A stretch of DNA of 64,000 nt, taken from the NCBI RefSeq assembly GCF_032999765.1, contig NZ_CP136051.1, positions 3,758,417-3,822,416 on the forward strand, in the 5' to 3' direction. The stretch comes from Imperialibacter roseus (GTDB lineage Bacteria > Bacteroidota > Bacteroidia > Cytophagales > Cyclobacteriaceae). Below, one piece after another: positions 33,329 through 43,492 of the stretch. A program made the position numbers and the translations under genes. The notes below the pieces were generated by a model, which saw nothing but the letters and a program-made list of their open reading frames with translations, made no database searches and was not told the origin of the DNA. Position 1 is the stretch's first letter; every line of letters begins with the position of its first letter.

Positions 33329-34372
33329 ATGGCAAAGATCAACTTTGGAGGCGTAGAAGAGGAAGTAGTAACCAGAGAAGAATTTCCTTTAGAAAAAGCC
33401 AGAGAAGTCCTTAAAAACGAAACCATAGCCGTACTGGGATATGGAGTACAAGGTCCTGGACAGGCACTCAACCTGAGAGACAATGGTTTCAACGTTATCG
33501 TTGGCCAGCGTAAAGATTCGAAAACATGGGACAAAGCGGTGAAAGACGGCTGGGTACCTGGCAAGACACTATTTGAATTGGAAGAGGCCTGCGAAAAAGG
33601 CACCATCCTTCAGTTCTTACTTTCTGATGCCGGACAAATTGCGCTTTGGCCAACAGTGAAAAAGCATCTGAAAAAAGGCAAGACTTTATATTTTTCTCAT
33701 GGCTTCGGCATCACTTACAAGGAGCAGACTGGCATTGTTCCAGACGCCGACATTGATGTGATCCTTGTAGCACCTAAAGGATCGGGCACCAGCCTTCGCC
33801 GTCTGTTCCTTGAAGGAAAAGGCTTGAACTCCAGCTTTGCTGTTCATCAGAACGCATCTGGCAAAGCAAGAGAAAACGCTATTGCCCTTGGTATTGGCGT
33901 AGGATCAGGCTACCTGTTCGAAACTGATTTCAGAAAAGAAGTATTCTCCGACCTTACCGGTGAAAGAGGCACGCTTATGGGCGCTTTGGCTGGCATTTTG
34001 GAGGCACAGTATACGCTGCTTCGCAAAAAAGGACATTCACCATCAGAATCTTTCAATGAGACAGTGGAAGAACTGACTGAGTCTCTTATCAAGCTGGTAG
34101 CCGAAAACGGTATGGACTGGATGTACGCCAACTGCTCTACGACTGCTCAACGTGGTGCACTTGACTGGAAAAACAGGTTCCGTGACGCCGTAGCTCCCGT
34201 ATTCGACGATTTGTATGAAAGCGTAGCAACAGGCAACGAAGCCCGTATTACTATTGAGGCCAACCGTCAGCCAGACTACCGTGCGAAGCTGGAAGTAGAG
34301 CTAGCTGAACTCCACAATTCAGAAATGTGGCAGGCAGGCGCTCAGGTGCGCAAGCTCCGCCCGAAACAGTAA
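33329..34372 (+). CDS. ilvC: Ketol-acid reductoisomerase
   Basis: A 347-residue class I-size enzyme that isomerises and reduces acetolactate or acetohydroxybutyrate with NADPH and Mg2+. The Rossmann motif is GYGVQGPGQALNLRDNG, followed by VGQRKDSKTW, whose basic residues would contact the NADPH phosphate. The metal-binding Asp/Glu segments DLTGERGTLMGALAG and FNETVEELTESL are present in the knotted C-terminal domain. It has a short Lys/Phe-rich N-terminal extension (MAKINFGGVEEEVVTREE). Confidence 0.95.
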   Translation: MAKINFGGVEEEVVTREEFPLEKAREVLKNETIAVLGYGVQGPGQALNLRDNGFNVIVGQRKDSKTWDKAVKDGWVPGKTLFELEEACEKGTILQFLLSDAGQIALWPTVKKHLKKGKTLYFSHGFGITYKEQTGIVPDADIDVILVAPKGSGTSLRRLFLEGKGLNSSFAVHQNASGKARENAIALGIGVGSGYLFETDFRKEVFSDLTGERGTLMGALAGILEAQYTLLRKKGHSPSESFNETVEELTESLIKLVAENGMDWMYANCSTTAQRGALDWKNRFRDAVAPVFDDLYESVATGNEARITIEANRQPDYRAKLEVELAELHNSEMWQAGAQVRKLRPKQ

Positions 34373-34382
34373 ATAGTAAATG

Positions 34383-34418
34383 GTAATCAGTAATCAGGTG
34401 ACACCGATTACTGATTAC
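34383..34418. repeat. Inverted word repeat between ilvC and ilvA
   Basis: GTAATCAGTAATC (34383-34395) is followed by a 10-nt loop and then its complement GATTACTGATTAC (34406-34418), with a further GATTAC after that. The stem has no T-run, so it is not an intrinsic terminator. It could shape decay or processing of the ilvC-ilvA junction. It is one of several intergenic word repeats in this window. Confidence 0.55.
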
Positions 34419-34446
34419 CGATTACTTGATGCATTTACCTCCCCCA

Positions 34447-35709
34447 ATGTCCTCCACACAATCTCCCCTCGTTGCCGCAGACAAAATACTGCAGGCCAAA
34501 ATCACACTCAAAGACGTTGTCCCTCCCACCCCGCTGCAATTCAATCAGCAGCTTTCTGAAAAATATGGTGCCAGGATTTACCTGAAGCGGGAAGACCTTA
34601 ACATCGTTCGTTCTTATAAGATAAGAGGGGCCTTCAACAAAATTGCTTCGCTGTCGGATCAGCAAAGAGCCAATGGCATCTTCTGTGCCAGTGCTGGCAA
34701 TCATGCACAAGGCGTTGCTTATGCGTGCTTCCACCAGAAGATTCATGGCAAGATTTACATGCCCACTCCCACGACCAGTCAGAAGATCGACAGGGTGCGG
34801 ATGTTCGGAAAAGAGTTCGTCGAAGTAATTTTGATCGGCGACACGTTTGACGACGCCAATTCCCGGGCCGTTAAAGACTGTGAAGCCGCTGGCGGCACCT
34901 TTGTTCCTCCCTTTGATGACGAAAAAGTAATAGAAGGCCAGGGCACAGTGGCGGCGGAAATACTGGACGAAATTTCAGAACCCATCGACTACCTGCTTGT
35001 TCCCATTGGCGGCGGCGGACTTTCCGCCGGTGTGGGAAGCTATTTCAAAGCATTGAGCCCAAAGACAAAAATTATTGGTGCGGAGCCACTGGGAGCACCA
35101 GCCATGAAGAAGTCACTGGAAGCAGGACAAGTAGTGACACTGGAAAGTATAGACAAGTTTGTGGATGGCGCCGCTGTGCAAAGCGTGGGTAAGCGCAATC
35201 TGGAGATTTGCAAAGAGGTGTTAAGTGAAGTGGTGCTGGTACCGGAAGGCAAAGTTTGTACCACCCTGCTGGAGCTTTACAACAACGAAGGCATCATTGT
35301 GGAACCAGCAGGTGCATTAACCACGGCAGCACTCGACTTAGTAGCTGGTCAAATCAAAGGAAAAACCGTCGTTGCCATAGTCAGTGGTGGCAATAACGAT
35401 ATCATCCGGATGGCAGAGATCAAAGAACGGTCAATGCTGTACGAAGGGTTGAGGCACTATTTTATCGTGAAATTTCCACAGCGGGCCGGTGCCCTTAAAG
35501 AATTCCTTGTCAATGTGTTGGGGCCGAATGATGACATCATACTTTTCGAGTACACCAAAAAGACAGCCCGTGAAAACGGCCCGGCCATGATCGGAATAGA
35601 GCTAAAAGATCGGAACGACTTCCAAAGCCTGCTCGATAGAATGAAGGCCTATAACATCAACTACCAACTGCTCAACAACAAGCCCGAGCTGTTTGGGATG
35701 CTGGTTTGA
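34447..35709 (+). CDS. ilvA: Threonine ammonia-lyase (biosynthetic)
   Basis: About 420 residues from the ATG at 34447; an alternative ATG at 34429 would add 6. It is a PLP enzyme making 2-ketobutyrate, the isoleucine precursor, from threonine. The PLP Lys lies in RSYKIRGAF (about residue 58), SAGNHAQGVAYA binds the substrate and GGGGLSAGV the phosphate. One ACT-like regulatory domain follows (KFPQRAGALKEFLVNVLG to the end), so it is the shorter single-ACT form. It is the last gene of the operon and is followed by a strong hairpin. Confidence 0.94.
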   Translation: MSSTQSPLVAADKILQAKITLKDVVPPTPLQFNQQLSEKYGARIYLKREDLNIVRSYKIRGAFNKIASLSDQQRANGIFCASAGNHAQGVAYACFHQKIHGKIYMPTPTTSQKIDRVRMFGKEFVEVILIGDTFDDANSRAVKDCEAAGGTFVPPFDDEKVIEGQGTVAAEILDEISEPIDYLLVPIGGGGLSAGVGSYFKALSPKTKIIGAEPLGAPAMKKSLEAGQVVTLESIDKFVDGAAVQSVGKRNLEICKEVLSEVVLVPEGKVCTTLLELYNNEGIIVEPAGALTTAALDLVAGQIKGKTVVAIVSGGNNDIIRMAEIKERSMLYEGLRHYFIVKFPQRAGALKEFLVNVLGPNDDIILFEYTKKTARENGPAMIGIELKDRNDFQSLLDRMKAYNINYQLLNNKPELFGMLV

Positions 35710-35738
35710 CAAAGAACATTTTGCTTGTGAAACAAAAA

Positions 35739-35760
35739 AAAGGCCCGAACCCGGGCCTTT
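35739..35760. terminator. Bidirectional terminator between ilvA and the giant-protein operon
   Basis: AAAGGCCCG (35739-35747) pairs perfectly with CGGGCCTTT (35752-35760) around a 4-nt loop. On the minus strand the stem is followed by a run of T from the A-tract at 35733-35740, so it is strongest for the minus-strand gene, but it also separates it from ilvA. Confidence 0.85.
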
Positions 35761-35776
35761 GCGTTGTTGCAGAAAT

Positions 35777-38476
35777 CTAATGTTTAATGAACCTAAAGTC
35801 TTTTCGAACTTTGCTGTCGAATACCCGCAAATAATAAATGCCAGCAGGTAATTCGGCCAATTCAATTGTATTCTCATTAGCCTTCAGCTGTAGTTCCTTT
35901 ACCATGCTTCCGGAAACATTCGATATTTGGACCGTTTTTACCGAACTGAATACTTCGTCCAGTGACTTCAGCGAAATCCGTTCTGTCGCAGGGTTAGGAT
36001 AAACGATGATATTGCTGAGATAAGCCTGGTTAATACCCGTTATCGTCACATTCACTTCCGCCGAGGTACTGGTACATCCACCCACATCCACCATCACTTT
36101 AAATACGCCACTCTCCTGATTGGGAAGGGTATTTCCTTCGGTAGGCAATTCCTGTCCATCTCTGAACCAGGTGTAAGTAGCGCCGGTTACCAAAGCGGTT
36201 GATAAGCTTTTTCCTTTAGAAGCGACAGTAATCACTGGCAAGGCAGGGTTAACACAAATCGACTGGGTAGCAGCGGTGGCGGCGTTGTAATTGCCATTGC
36301 CAGGCTGGCTGGCCGATATTGTTAGTGGACCGGCACCCAGCAGGGTTACGGTATTACCTTCAAGGCTTGCGTCACCTTCGACAGAAAAAGTGATTGGCAA
36401 CCCACTGGACGACGAAGCCTCAAGGGTAAGGGTCCCCCCCTCCAGGTTCACATCTTGCAGCGCTGTAAAGCTAATCGTTTGACTCGCCTTGGCTACTTGT
36501 ACCGTGGCCGACGCATCGGCTGCAGTGTAGCCATCATTCCCTGCCTGCACTGCATCTATAATAATTTCGCCAGCCCCGGTTATGGTCACCACATTTTCCG
36601 AAATAGTAGCGGGCCCGGTGACCGAAAGCGCTACGGCCAGTCCGGCGCTGGACGTGGCGGTTACTTCGAAAGCAGCATCGCCAAATGTCTTATTATCTAT
36701 CGCAGCAATTGTAATCGTTTGGGATAACTTATCAATTGATCCGTCGCAGTTGTTGTCCTTGCCATCAGGCAAAGCGGGAGCACTTGGATAAACGTCCTTG
36801 TCAGTGTCGTTGCAGTCTGTGGCGTCAGCAACAAATCCTTCCGGCTTACTACATGATTTTGACGTGGTAGCTGCATCACCAAATCCATCTCCATCGGCAT
36901 CTTTGTACCACACTGTATTGGGATTAACATCCGCCCTGGTGTCGTCGCAATCGCCTGTCACGAGCACATATCCCTCAGGTTTTGTGCACTGTGTCTTTTT
37001 ATCGGTTTCCAATCCGAACCCATCACCATCGGCATCAGCGTACCAAACAGTTGTCGGGTTAATAGCTTCCTGACTGTCGTCGCAGTCACCTGCTGTTAGG
37101 ATGTATCCTGCTGGCTGAGCACATTGGGTCTTCGTCACACCTTCGTCTCCATAACCATCCCCGTCGGCGTCGGCATACCAAACAGTTGTTGGTTTGATAG
37201 TTTCTTTGGTATCGTCACAGTCGTCAGCATTCGCCACATACCCAGCAGGGGCAGCACATTGTGTAAGGCTAACGGCTGAATTGCCGTAGCCATCGCCATC
37301 GCTGTCCTGGTACCAAACGGTGGTTGGTTTGACGTTAGCATCAGTATCGTTACAGTCGCCACTTACCCGCACATAACCGGTGGGCTGCGTACACTGCGTT
37401 TTTGTGTCTGTATCTGTGCCATAGCCGTCACCATCGGTATCGGCATACCAAACTGTAGCTGGATTGATAGTGCCGTCGCTGTCGTCACAATCTCCGTCGC
37501 ACTTCTTGTAGCCATCACCATCCACATCTGAGTCAGCAACCAGAATATTGCTGTTCTGCGCCACTTCCTGTCCGTCGTCGCAGCCATCGTCGTCGGTGTC
37601 GGCCAAGTTCGGATCGGACTCATAATCGTTCACTTCTTCTCCATCTTCGAGGCTGTCCTCATCAGTGTCCTTTACCAGTGGGTCAGTACCATAAACATTC
37701 ACTTCATCACCGTCGCTGAGGCCATCACCATCGGTATCGGATAGCAAAGGGTCGGTGCTATAAGTGATTAGTTCCTCATAATCATTTAACCCATCATTAT
37801 CGCTATCCGAAAGCGTGGGATCAGTACCGTATGTAATGACTTCATCATAGTCACTAATTTCGTCTCCATCTGAATCGGTAAGCGTCGGGTCACTGCCATA
37901 TGTATTTACTTCATCGCCATCCTCCAGACCGTCATCGTCAGAATCCTTCAGCGTCGGGTCGGAACCATACACGTTCACTTCATCGCCATCTTCAAGGCCG
38001 TCATCATCGGAGTCTTTGAGGGTAGGGTCACTGCCATAGGAATTGATTTCGTCGTAATCACTGAGGCCGTCATCGTCAGAATCTGAAAGTGTCGGGTCGG
38101 TACCGTAGGTGTTCACCTCCTCAAAATCATTCAGGCCATCGCCGTCGGAATCTGATAGAGTAGGATCAGAACCGTAAGTATTTATTTCCTCGCCATCTTC
38201 CAACCCATCATCATCTGTGTCCTTCAAAGTTGGGTCAGAGCCGTAAAGATTTACCTCATCTCCGTCATTCAACCCATCGTCATCGGTGTCGGCAAGGTTA
38301 GGATCAGTGTTGTATACATTGATCTCATCATCATCCGTCAGCCCATCCCCATCAGTGTCGGTGGTTACATAACTTTCCAGGGTAATCTCATTGCCTGCGG
38401 ATGTGGCCAAAAAGGGAATCAGCAGCAGCAAAAAGGCAAGAGTACTCCATATCTTTGGTTTGTATATCGAACTCAT
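35777..38476 (-). CDS. Secreted protein with TSP3-like and MopE-type metal-binding repeats, T9SS-sorted
   Basis: 899 residues. After a signal peptide (ending near FLATSAGN) come about 12 repeats of 23 residues (DxDDDGLxDGDEVNxYGSDP pattern, residues 38-320), thrombospondin type-3-like Ca2+ loops. Next are six units of about 44 residues with DCDDT and WYxDADGDGYG, the putative metal-binding MopE motif. Then come two MBG/Big-type beta domains (about 585-735) and an Ig/PKD-like domain. The end, IIVYPNPATERISLKSL through YYLRVFDSK, is a type A T9SS sorting domain, so it is exported and anchored or released at the surface. It is probably an adhesin or matrix component rich in calcium. Confidence 0.9.
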   Translation of the reverse strand: MSSIYKPKIWSTLAFLLLLIPFLATSAGNEITLESYVTTDTDGDGLTDDDEINVYNTDPNLADTDDDGLNDGDEVNLYGSDPTLKDTDDDGLEDGEEINTYGSDPTLSDSDGDGLNDFEEVNTYGTDPTLSDSDDDGLSDYDEINSYGSDPTLKDSDDDGLEDGDEVNVYGSDPTLKDSDDDGLEDGDEVNTYGSDPTLTDSDGDEISDYDEVITYGTDPTLSDSDNDGLNDYEELITYSTDPLLSDTDGDGLSDGDEVNVYGTDPLVKDTDEDSLEDGEEVNDYESDPNLADTDDDGCDDGQEVAQNSNILVADSDVDGDGYKKCDGDCDDSDGTINPATVWYADTDGDGYGTDTDTKTQCTQPTGYVRVSGDCNDTDANVKPTTVWYQDSDGDGYGNSAVSLTQCAAPAGYVANADDCDDTKETIKPTTVWYADADGDGYGDEGVTKTQCAQPAGYILTAGDCDDSQEAINPTTVWYADADGDGFGLETDKKTQCTKPEGYVLVTGDCDDTRADVNPNTVWYKDADGDGFGDAATTSKSCSKPEGFVADATDCNDTDKDVYPSAPALPDGKDNNCDGSIDKLSQTITIAAIDNKTFGDAAFEVTATSSAGLAVALSVTGPATISENVVTITGAGEIIIDAVQAGNDGYTAADASATVQVAKASQTISFTALQDVNLEGGTLTLEASSSSGLPITFSVEGDASLEGNTVTLLGAGPLTISASQPGNGNYNAATAATQSICVNPALPVITVASKGKSLSTALVTGATYTWFRDGQELPTEGNTLPNQESGVFKVMVDVGGCTSTSAEVNVTITGINQAYLSNIIVYPNPATERISLKSLDEVFSSVKTVQISNVSGSMVKELQLKANENTIELAELPAGIYYLRVFDSKVRKDFRFIKH

Positions 38477-38498
38477 CGTAGTAGTAGTTTGGGTTAGA

Positions 38499-41400
38499 TT
38501 AGTGGGTCAGAATGATTCTCCTGCTAATTTCCAGTCCTTTTCCATTCGAAAGCTTAAAGACATAGATGCCAGAAGGTTGATCCCTCCCCTGCCAGACAAA
38601 CTCAGCCTGCTCTTCTCCTTCGAGCCACCCTTCAAACAGGTGTTGTACCTCCTGCCCGGCAAGGTTAAACACCGACAAAGAGAAGTAGTCACTTTGCGGT
38701 GGTATAAGCCGGAAAAACACCTGATCAGGTGATGGATTTGGATAAATCACCAATTCGAAGGCTGCCAGAACTTCTTCAAGTCCCATGGCTATCTCAGTAT
38801 CATCTTCTTCAGCTACCCTGGCACCTGGTTCGGCAATGGTTTGGAAAGTAGACACTGACGAGAACTGGCTGCGCAACGAATTATCACCTGAGCAAATTGT
38901 GCGCACTTTCCACTGGTAGGTGGTCAGCGAAGTCAGTCCTGACAGGCTTATCGATGCAGTGGCTGAAGTTGCCGCCGTCCAGATAATGTCGCCCTGCTTG
39001 CGGTACAAAACTTCATAGCTCAGGGCACCGCTGGCAGCACCCCACGACAAATCGGCGGTGGTCTGCTCGGTGGCGCCGACCGTTAAACCGGTTGGAACCG
39101 CACATGCCGTGGCACCAGTAGTGCTAAACTCCATTATGGAAGAATACGGGGACACCAGACTGTTGTCCGGAGCACAAAGTGTTCTCACCCTTACCTGGTA
39201 TGGCATACCCGACGACAAGCCAGACAGGCTTACCGAAGCGGTACCTGCAAGCACCTGCGTCCAAATGGTAGTACCTTTTACTCGATAACGGACGTCATAT
39301 TGATCTACGCCCGAAGCAGCAGTCCAGGTAACCTGAGCGCCCGTGTCGGTGATGGCCGACGCTGCGAGGCCGGTTGGTGATTCACATGACACTGTGCCGG
39401 TGGTAGTGAAAAATTCCACACCGGAGTACAACGATTTTAGCGAGCCATTGGCCGCACAAACAGAACGCACCTGGAATTGATAATTGGTGCCGGTTTGGAG
39501 CGAGCCGAGGCTGATGGCATTCGTGCCAACATTCAAGTTTGTCCAGATCGTGGAGCCACTCACCCTGAACCGGACGTCATAACTCAAGGAGCCAAGGTTA
39601 GCCCAGGTTATCTCTGCATCTGTATCAGCAGCACTAACGTTAAAACCGGACGGTACATCGCAACTTGGTAAGCCATCGGTGGTGAACTCTGCCGGCACAG
39701 AGTATACCGACGACAGCACAGGGTTGGTGCTACAGTTTGATTTCACAGAGAACTGATAAGGCATGCCTGGCTCGAGCCCTGTAAGATTGTAACTATTTGT
39801 TCCGGTTGTAACGAGCGTCCACAAACTGGTTCCCTTCACCCGATACCTCAACCCATAACCACTGGCCGCTTCTGCCACAGTGGTCCATGAAACCGTGGCC
39901 GCGCTGGACGTAATATTGGAAGCAGCAAGGTTAACAGGAATCTCACAGCTGACGGCCCCAGAGGTTTCGAATGAAACCAATGAGCTAAACAGGCTCTGAA
40001 CACTTCCATCTACGGCACAAATTGCCTTGACCTGCACCTGATAAGGCATGCCTGACTCAAGGCCGGTGAGGACGTAGGAAGGACTGACAATCGGAACCAT
40101 CGTCCATATGGGTGTCCCAGCGATTCGGTAGCGAATTTGGTAGGATGTCGCACCGACATCGCTCCAGATCAGGCTGGCCGACTGATCGGTTATAGCTGAT
40201 ACTGAGAGGCTGGTCGGCACTTCACATGAAACAACTCCTGTCGTTTCAAAAAACGCTGTGGAAGCAAAAGGCGAAGCAAGGGTACCCTCCGCATTGCAAA
40301 TGGTTCTTACGGTCCACATATAGGGCATTCCACTTACAAGTGAACTGATGTTCAAGGAATTAGTTGCGGTGGTTTGATAGTTCCATGTGGTAGTTCCCTC
40401 CAACCTGTAGCGTACCTGATAGCTGAAAGCGCCGCCCTGAGTCGCCCACGTCAAACTCGCATCGGTTGTGCCTGGAGTAGCTGCCAAACCTGCAGGAGAG
40501 ATACATGCAGCCGCACCCTGGGTGGTGAAGATGTAGGTGGTTGAATAAACAGACACAAACGTACCATCAAGGGTACAAACCGATCTGGCCTGGACCTGGT
40601 AGGAAGTACCTCCGCTAAGCCCTGTCAATTGCTTGCTGTTTGCTGGGCTCTGTACATAATTCCAAACAGTAGTGCCCTGCACACGGTAACGAATGTCGTA
40701 GGCGACGGCTCCCGTGCTGGCGGTCCAGCTTAAATCTGCGGTATTGGTAGTCACTGTAGCACTCAACCCAACCGGAGTCACACAACTTGGTGTACCGGTG
40801 GTAGTAAACTGATTGACAGTTGTGTAGACTGAACTCAGCCCTACACTCGAATTACAGACAGCCTTAAGCATGTACACATAGTCAGTACCTGGCTCCAGGT
40901 CAGTCAGATCAATGCTGGCTGTAGCTGTGCCGACGGTCGTCCATATAGCTGTACCATTGGGCTTGTACCTGATTTCGTATGACTCAGCCGATTGGTCTGT
41001 CCAGGAAACTGTAGCAGACGAAGCAGTTATGCCCGAAACCGACATGCCCGCTGGCACCGGGCAACTTACAGCTCCCGAAGTAGTAAACTCATATACGGAT
41101 GAATACAGGGTCTGAACAGCCGCACAAACTCCTCTTACCTGTATCTGATACGCCATACCAGCCTGCAGGCCAGTGAGACTCGCACTCGCAGAAACAAGCC
41201 CTGTAGTGGTGGTCCAGATAGTAGTTCCTTTTAGCCTGTAACGAACATCGTAGGTCACAGCCCCCGTATTATTCCATGTAATGTCCTGCTCAGTATCACT
41301 GATGCTCACATCGCTCGCTATCACAGGCACTTCACAAGCAGGTGTACCCAATGTGGTGAACGATTCCACATCCGTATAAGCCGACGTCAGCACCTCAGAC

Positions 41401-43442
41401 CCAGTACATGTCATGTTCACTTGAACAAGGTACTGCACACCAGGCTCAAGAGCAGTAAGTTGAAGGGAGGTTCCCCCTTGAGTTACCTCTTCCCATGTGA
41501 GCGTACCCAGTGGTTTGTAACGGATTTTATAAGTGAGCGCATCTCCGGCAGGGTACTGAGCTATATTCCAGCTTAAGTCAGCTGTGGTGGAAGTAACATT
41601 CGAAACAGTGAACGATACGGGCGTATCACATATTTCCTGATACTTGTATTTGCCAACAAACATCGATGTTCCCGTGCCAGCCTGCAACGTGCTAAGCTGG
41701 CCAAACTCAGCAGCTCCCAAAAAGCGGCCGGTGGCGTAGAGGTTGTTCTCAAAAACTGAAACAGCACGATTCGACACCAGATAATTAGACTTACCTTCCA
41801 CCTTGTCTACCCGAAGGACTGCTCCAGAGGCATCGTAGTGAGCAAAGAATCCAAAACCGCTACTCAAAGTCTCAGCCGACGGTGGGAATAACATTTGATC
41901 AATCCCCATAAAACCACTGACGACGATCTGCCCGGAGCTGCCTGTCGCCATGGCCAAAACGCCATCGCTTCCTGCACCGCCCATTGAACGCACCCACTGA
42001 GTGGCACCATCAATCGATGCTACCGCCAGAAGGAACCCTTCCCGGCCTCCTGAGCTGGAAGCCGCCCCGGAAGGCACAGATAAACTTGCACCATCGAAGA
42101 AGCCACCGACATATACACTGCTGCCGCTCGTGGCTACGGCGTATGCCTGATCAGCCTGATCTGTCGATGCGTGTTTGACCCATAGTGGATCCCCGGAATT
42201 ATTGAATTTTGAATAGAAGATGTCGCTTAGTCCGGTCGATGACAATGATGTGCCACCAATTGTGGGCGATGCTGAGAAGCTACCGACCACGTACACATTC
42301 CCCTGCGTGTCTACGGCGAGGTCGTTGCCCGTAACGCCAGCATCTGCTGACACGGGTTTGGTACGCACAAAATTTCCATTGGGTGATATTGTCACCAGAT
42401 GAAGGCCAGCATTGAGAGCGCTACCTCCAAAAGTACCGTTTGTGCTAGCTGAACTGTATAGCAGGTGGATATTTCCGCTACCATCAAAAGCATGTGAGGT
42501 GATGAGGTCGTCGAGCGAGCCTCCCAAAGCTTTCGCCCAGATCAACTGCCCATCGGCATCCATTTTCAGCAAGAATCCGTCATTGCTACCCAGAGCGTTG
42601 AAGGTTGGACCGTTGGGAATGGTAAGCGCTCCGCTAAAATAACCACTAACGTACAACACGCCATTAGCATCAACCTTTACCTCCTCCACCGATGCATTAC
42701 CAGTGGACAATAGTTGTCGGCCCCACACGATATTTCCGTCCGCATCATATTTGATGACAAAGCCATCGCTGCCTCCTGCCACTACCCAGCTTTCTACACC
42801 TACATACAAGTCGGCCTCAACACGCCCCCCAACATAGGTATTGCCATTGTTGTCGTTGGCAACGGTGCGGCCATAAGAGGGTGAATAAAGGCTGCTTGCC
42901 CAGGCCCACCGGTTGTCAAGCGTGCCGGAGAATGTGGCAGCACCATCATACACATAATCCGACTCTTCACTGGCTCCCACAGCTTTCAGTCTGTAAAAGT
43001 AGTAGGTGTCTGGAGTGAGGCCAGTATTAGTGTATTCAGTGCCATTGGCACCGACAGGAATGCCTACTAAATCAGTCGTGAAATCATCCGAAGTTGATCT
43101 TTCCAGCGCATAGTGAGTTTCATTGCTTGCGTTGTCAATCCAGCTAATGTAAAGTGACGTCTCACTCAAAGGCAATACCAGAAAGTCGGATGGTGCCTGG
43201 GGAAAAGCGTCATTGGTAATGGTATGAATAAAGCCAATATTCATTTGATAGTTGCCACCTGAAGCACCACCCGCTACAGACTGGCCTGCTACCCCAAAAT
43301 GCTGGATATTGGTGCCAGTTGAACTGCCACCGCCATTCGACGTTGTTTGGCTCGTCTGCACCAGCTGGGCCTGTGCTCCCTCGTAAAGGAGAACAGTACA
43401 CGCCAGCAGTAAATAATATCTTAAGTTTCGTTTCATAGTCAT
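38499..43442 (-). CDS. Giant secreted multi-fibronectin-III protein, T9SS-sorted
   Basis: 1647 residues. A signal peptide is followed by one FN3 domain (about 80-170) and a beta-propeller-like region of SBBP-type repeats (about 175-610; GNTYVGGRV, GVLYVSGYFSG, GNVYVVGSFSAS). Ten more FN3 domains, each starting C-x-x-P near its first strand, follow (615-1540). The C-terminus LVIYPNPSPDQVFFRL...GIYVFKLSNGKG is a T9SS type A sorting domain. No catalytic site is seen; it is likely an adhesive or structural surface protein. It is 22 bp upstream of the TSP3/MopE gene and probably in one operon with it. Confidence 0.9.
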   Translation of the reverse strand: MTMKRNLRYYLLLACTVLLYEGAQAQLVQTSQTTSNGGGSSTGTNIQHFGVAGQSVAGGASGGNYQMNIGFIHTITNDAFPQAPSDFLVLPLSETSLYISWIDNASNETHYALERSTSDDFTTDLVGIPVGANGTEYTNTGLTPDTYYFYRLKAVGASEESDYVYDGAATFSGTLDNRWAWASSLYSPSYGRTVANDNNGNTYVGGRVEADLYVGVESWVVAGGSDGFVIKYDADGNIVWGRQLLSTGNASVEEVKVDANGVLYVSGYFSGALTIPNGPTFNALGSNDGFLLKMDADGQLIWAKALGGSLDDLITSHAFDGSGNIHLLYSSASTNGTFGGSALNAGLHLVTISPNGNFVRTKPVSADAGVTGNDLAVDTQGNVYVVGSFSASPTIGGTSLSSTGLSDIFYSKFNNSGDPLWVKHASTDQADQAYAVATSGSSVYVGGFFDGASLSVPSGAASSSGGREGFLLAVASIDGATQWVRSMGGAGSDGVLAMATGSSGQIVVSGFMGIDQMLFPPSAETLSSGFGFFAHYDASGAVLRVDKVEGKSNYLVSNRAVSVFENNLYATGRFLGAAEFGQLSTLQAGTGTSMFVGKYKYQEICDTPVSFTVSNVTSTTADLSWNIAQYPAGDALTYKIRYKPLGTLTWEEVTQGGTSLQLTALEPGVQYLVQVNMTCTGSEVLTSAYTDVESFTTLGTPACEVPVIASDVSISDTEQDITWNNTGAVTYDVRYRLKGTTIWTTTTGLVSASASLTGLQAGMAYQIQVRGVCAAVQTLYSSVYEFTTSGAVSCPVPAGMSVSGITASSATVSWTDQSAESYEIRYKPNGTAIWTTVGTATASIDLTDLEPGTDYVYMLKAVCNSSVGLSSVYTTVNQFTTTGTPSCVTPVGLSATVTTNTADLSWTASTGAVAYDIRYRVQGTTVWNYVQSPANSKQLTGLSGGTSYQVQARSVCTLDGTFVSVYSTTYIFTTQGAAACISPAGLAATPGTTDASLTWATQGGAFSYQVRYRLEGTTTWNYQTTATNSLNISSLVSGMPYMWTVRTICNAEGTLASPFASTAFFETTGVVSCEVPTSLSVSAITDQSASLIWSDVGATSYQIRYRIAGTPIWTMVPIVSPSYVLTGLESGMPYQVQVKAICAVDGSVQSLFSSLVSFETSGAVSCEIPVNLAASNITSSAATVSWTTVAEAASGYGLRYRVKGTSLWTLVTTGTNSYNLTGLEPGMPYQFSVKSNCSTNPVLSSVYSVPAEFTTDGLPSCDVPSGFNVSAADTDAEITWANLGSLSYDVRFRVSGSTIWTNLNVGTNAISLGSLQTGTNYQFQVRSVCAANGSLKSLYSGVEFFTTTGTVSCESPTGLAASAITDTGAQVTWTAASGVDQYDVRYRVKGTTIWTQVLAGTASVSLSGLSSGMPYQVRVRTLCAPDNSLVSPYSSIMEFSTTGATACAVPTGLTVGATEQTTADLSWGAASGALSYEVLYRKQGDIIWTAATSATASISLSGLTSLTTYQWKVRTICSGDNSLRSQFSSVSTFQTIAEPGARVAEEDDTEIAMGLEEVLAAFELVIYPNPSPDQVFFRLIPPQSDYFSLSVFNLAGQEVQHLFEGWLEGEEQAEFVWQGRDQPSGIYVFKLSNGKGLEISRRIILTH

Positions 43443-43492
43443 TCAGTTTTTAAGTCCAACTTGATTGAGTGGATTAGGTAGTTGAATGACTA
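43436..43492. repeat. 10-bp inverted repeat spanning an operon junction
   Basis: TAGTCATTCA (43436-43445) and TGAATGACTA (43483-43492) are exact complements. They cover the start codon of the FN3 giant gene and the stop codon of the tail-fibre-like gene. The RNA stem would hide the downstream start, so it could tune relative expression. Confidence 0.4.

Noticed and set aside
37560-38400. CRISPR-like regular DNA repeats
   Set aside because: They are codon-level 69-bp repeats of a TSP3-type protein in one open frame, with amino acid patterns explaining the periodicity.
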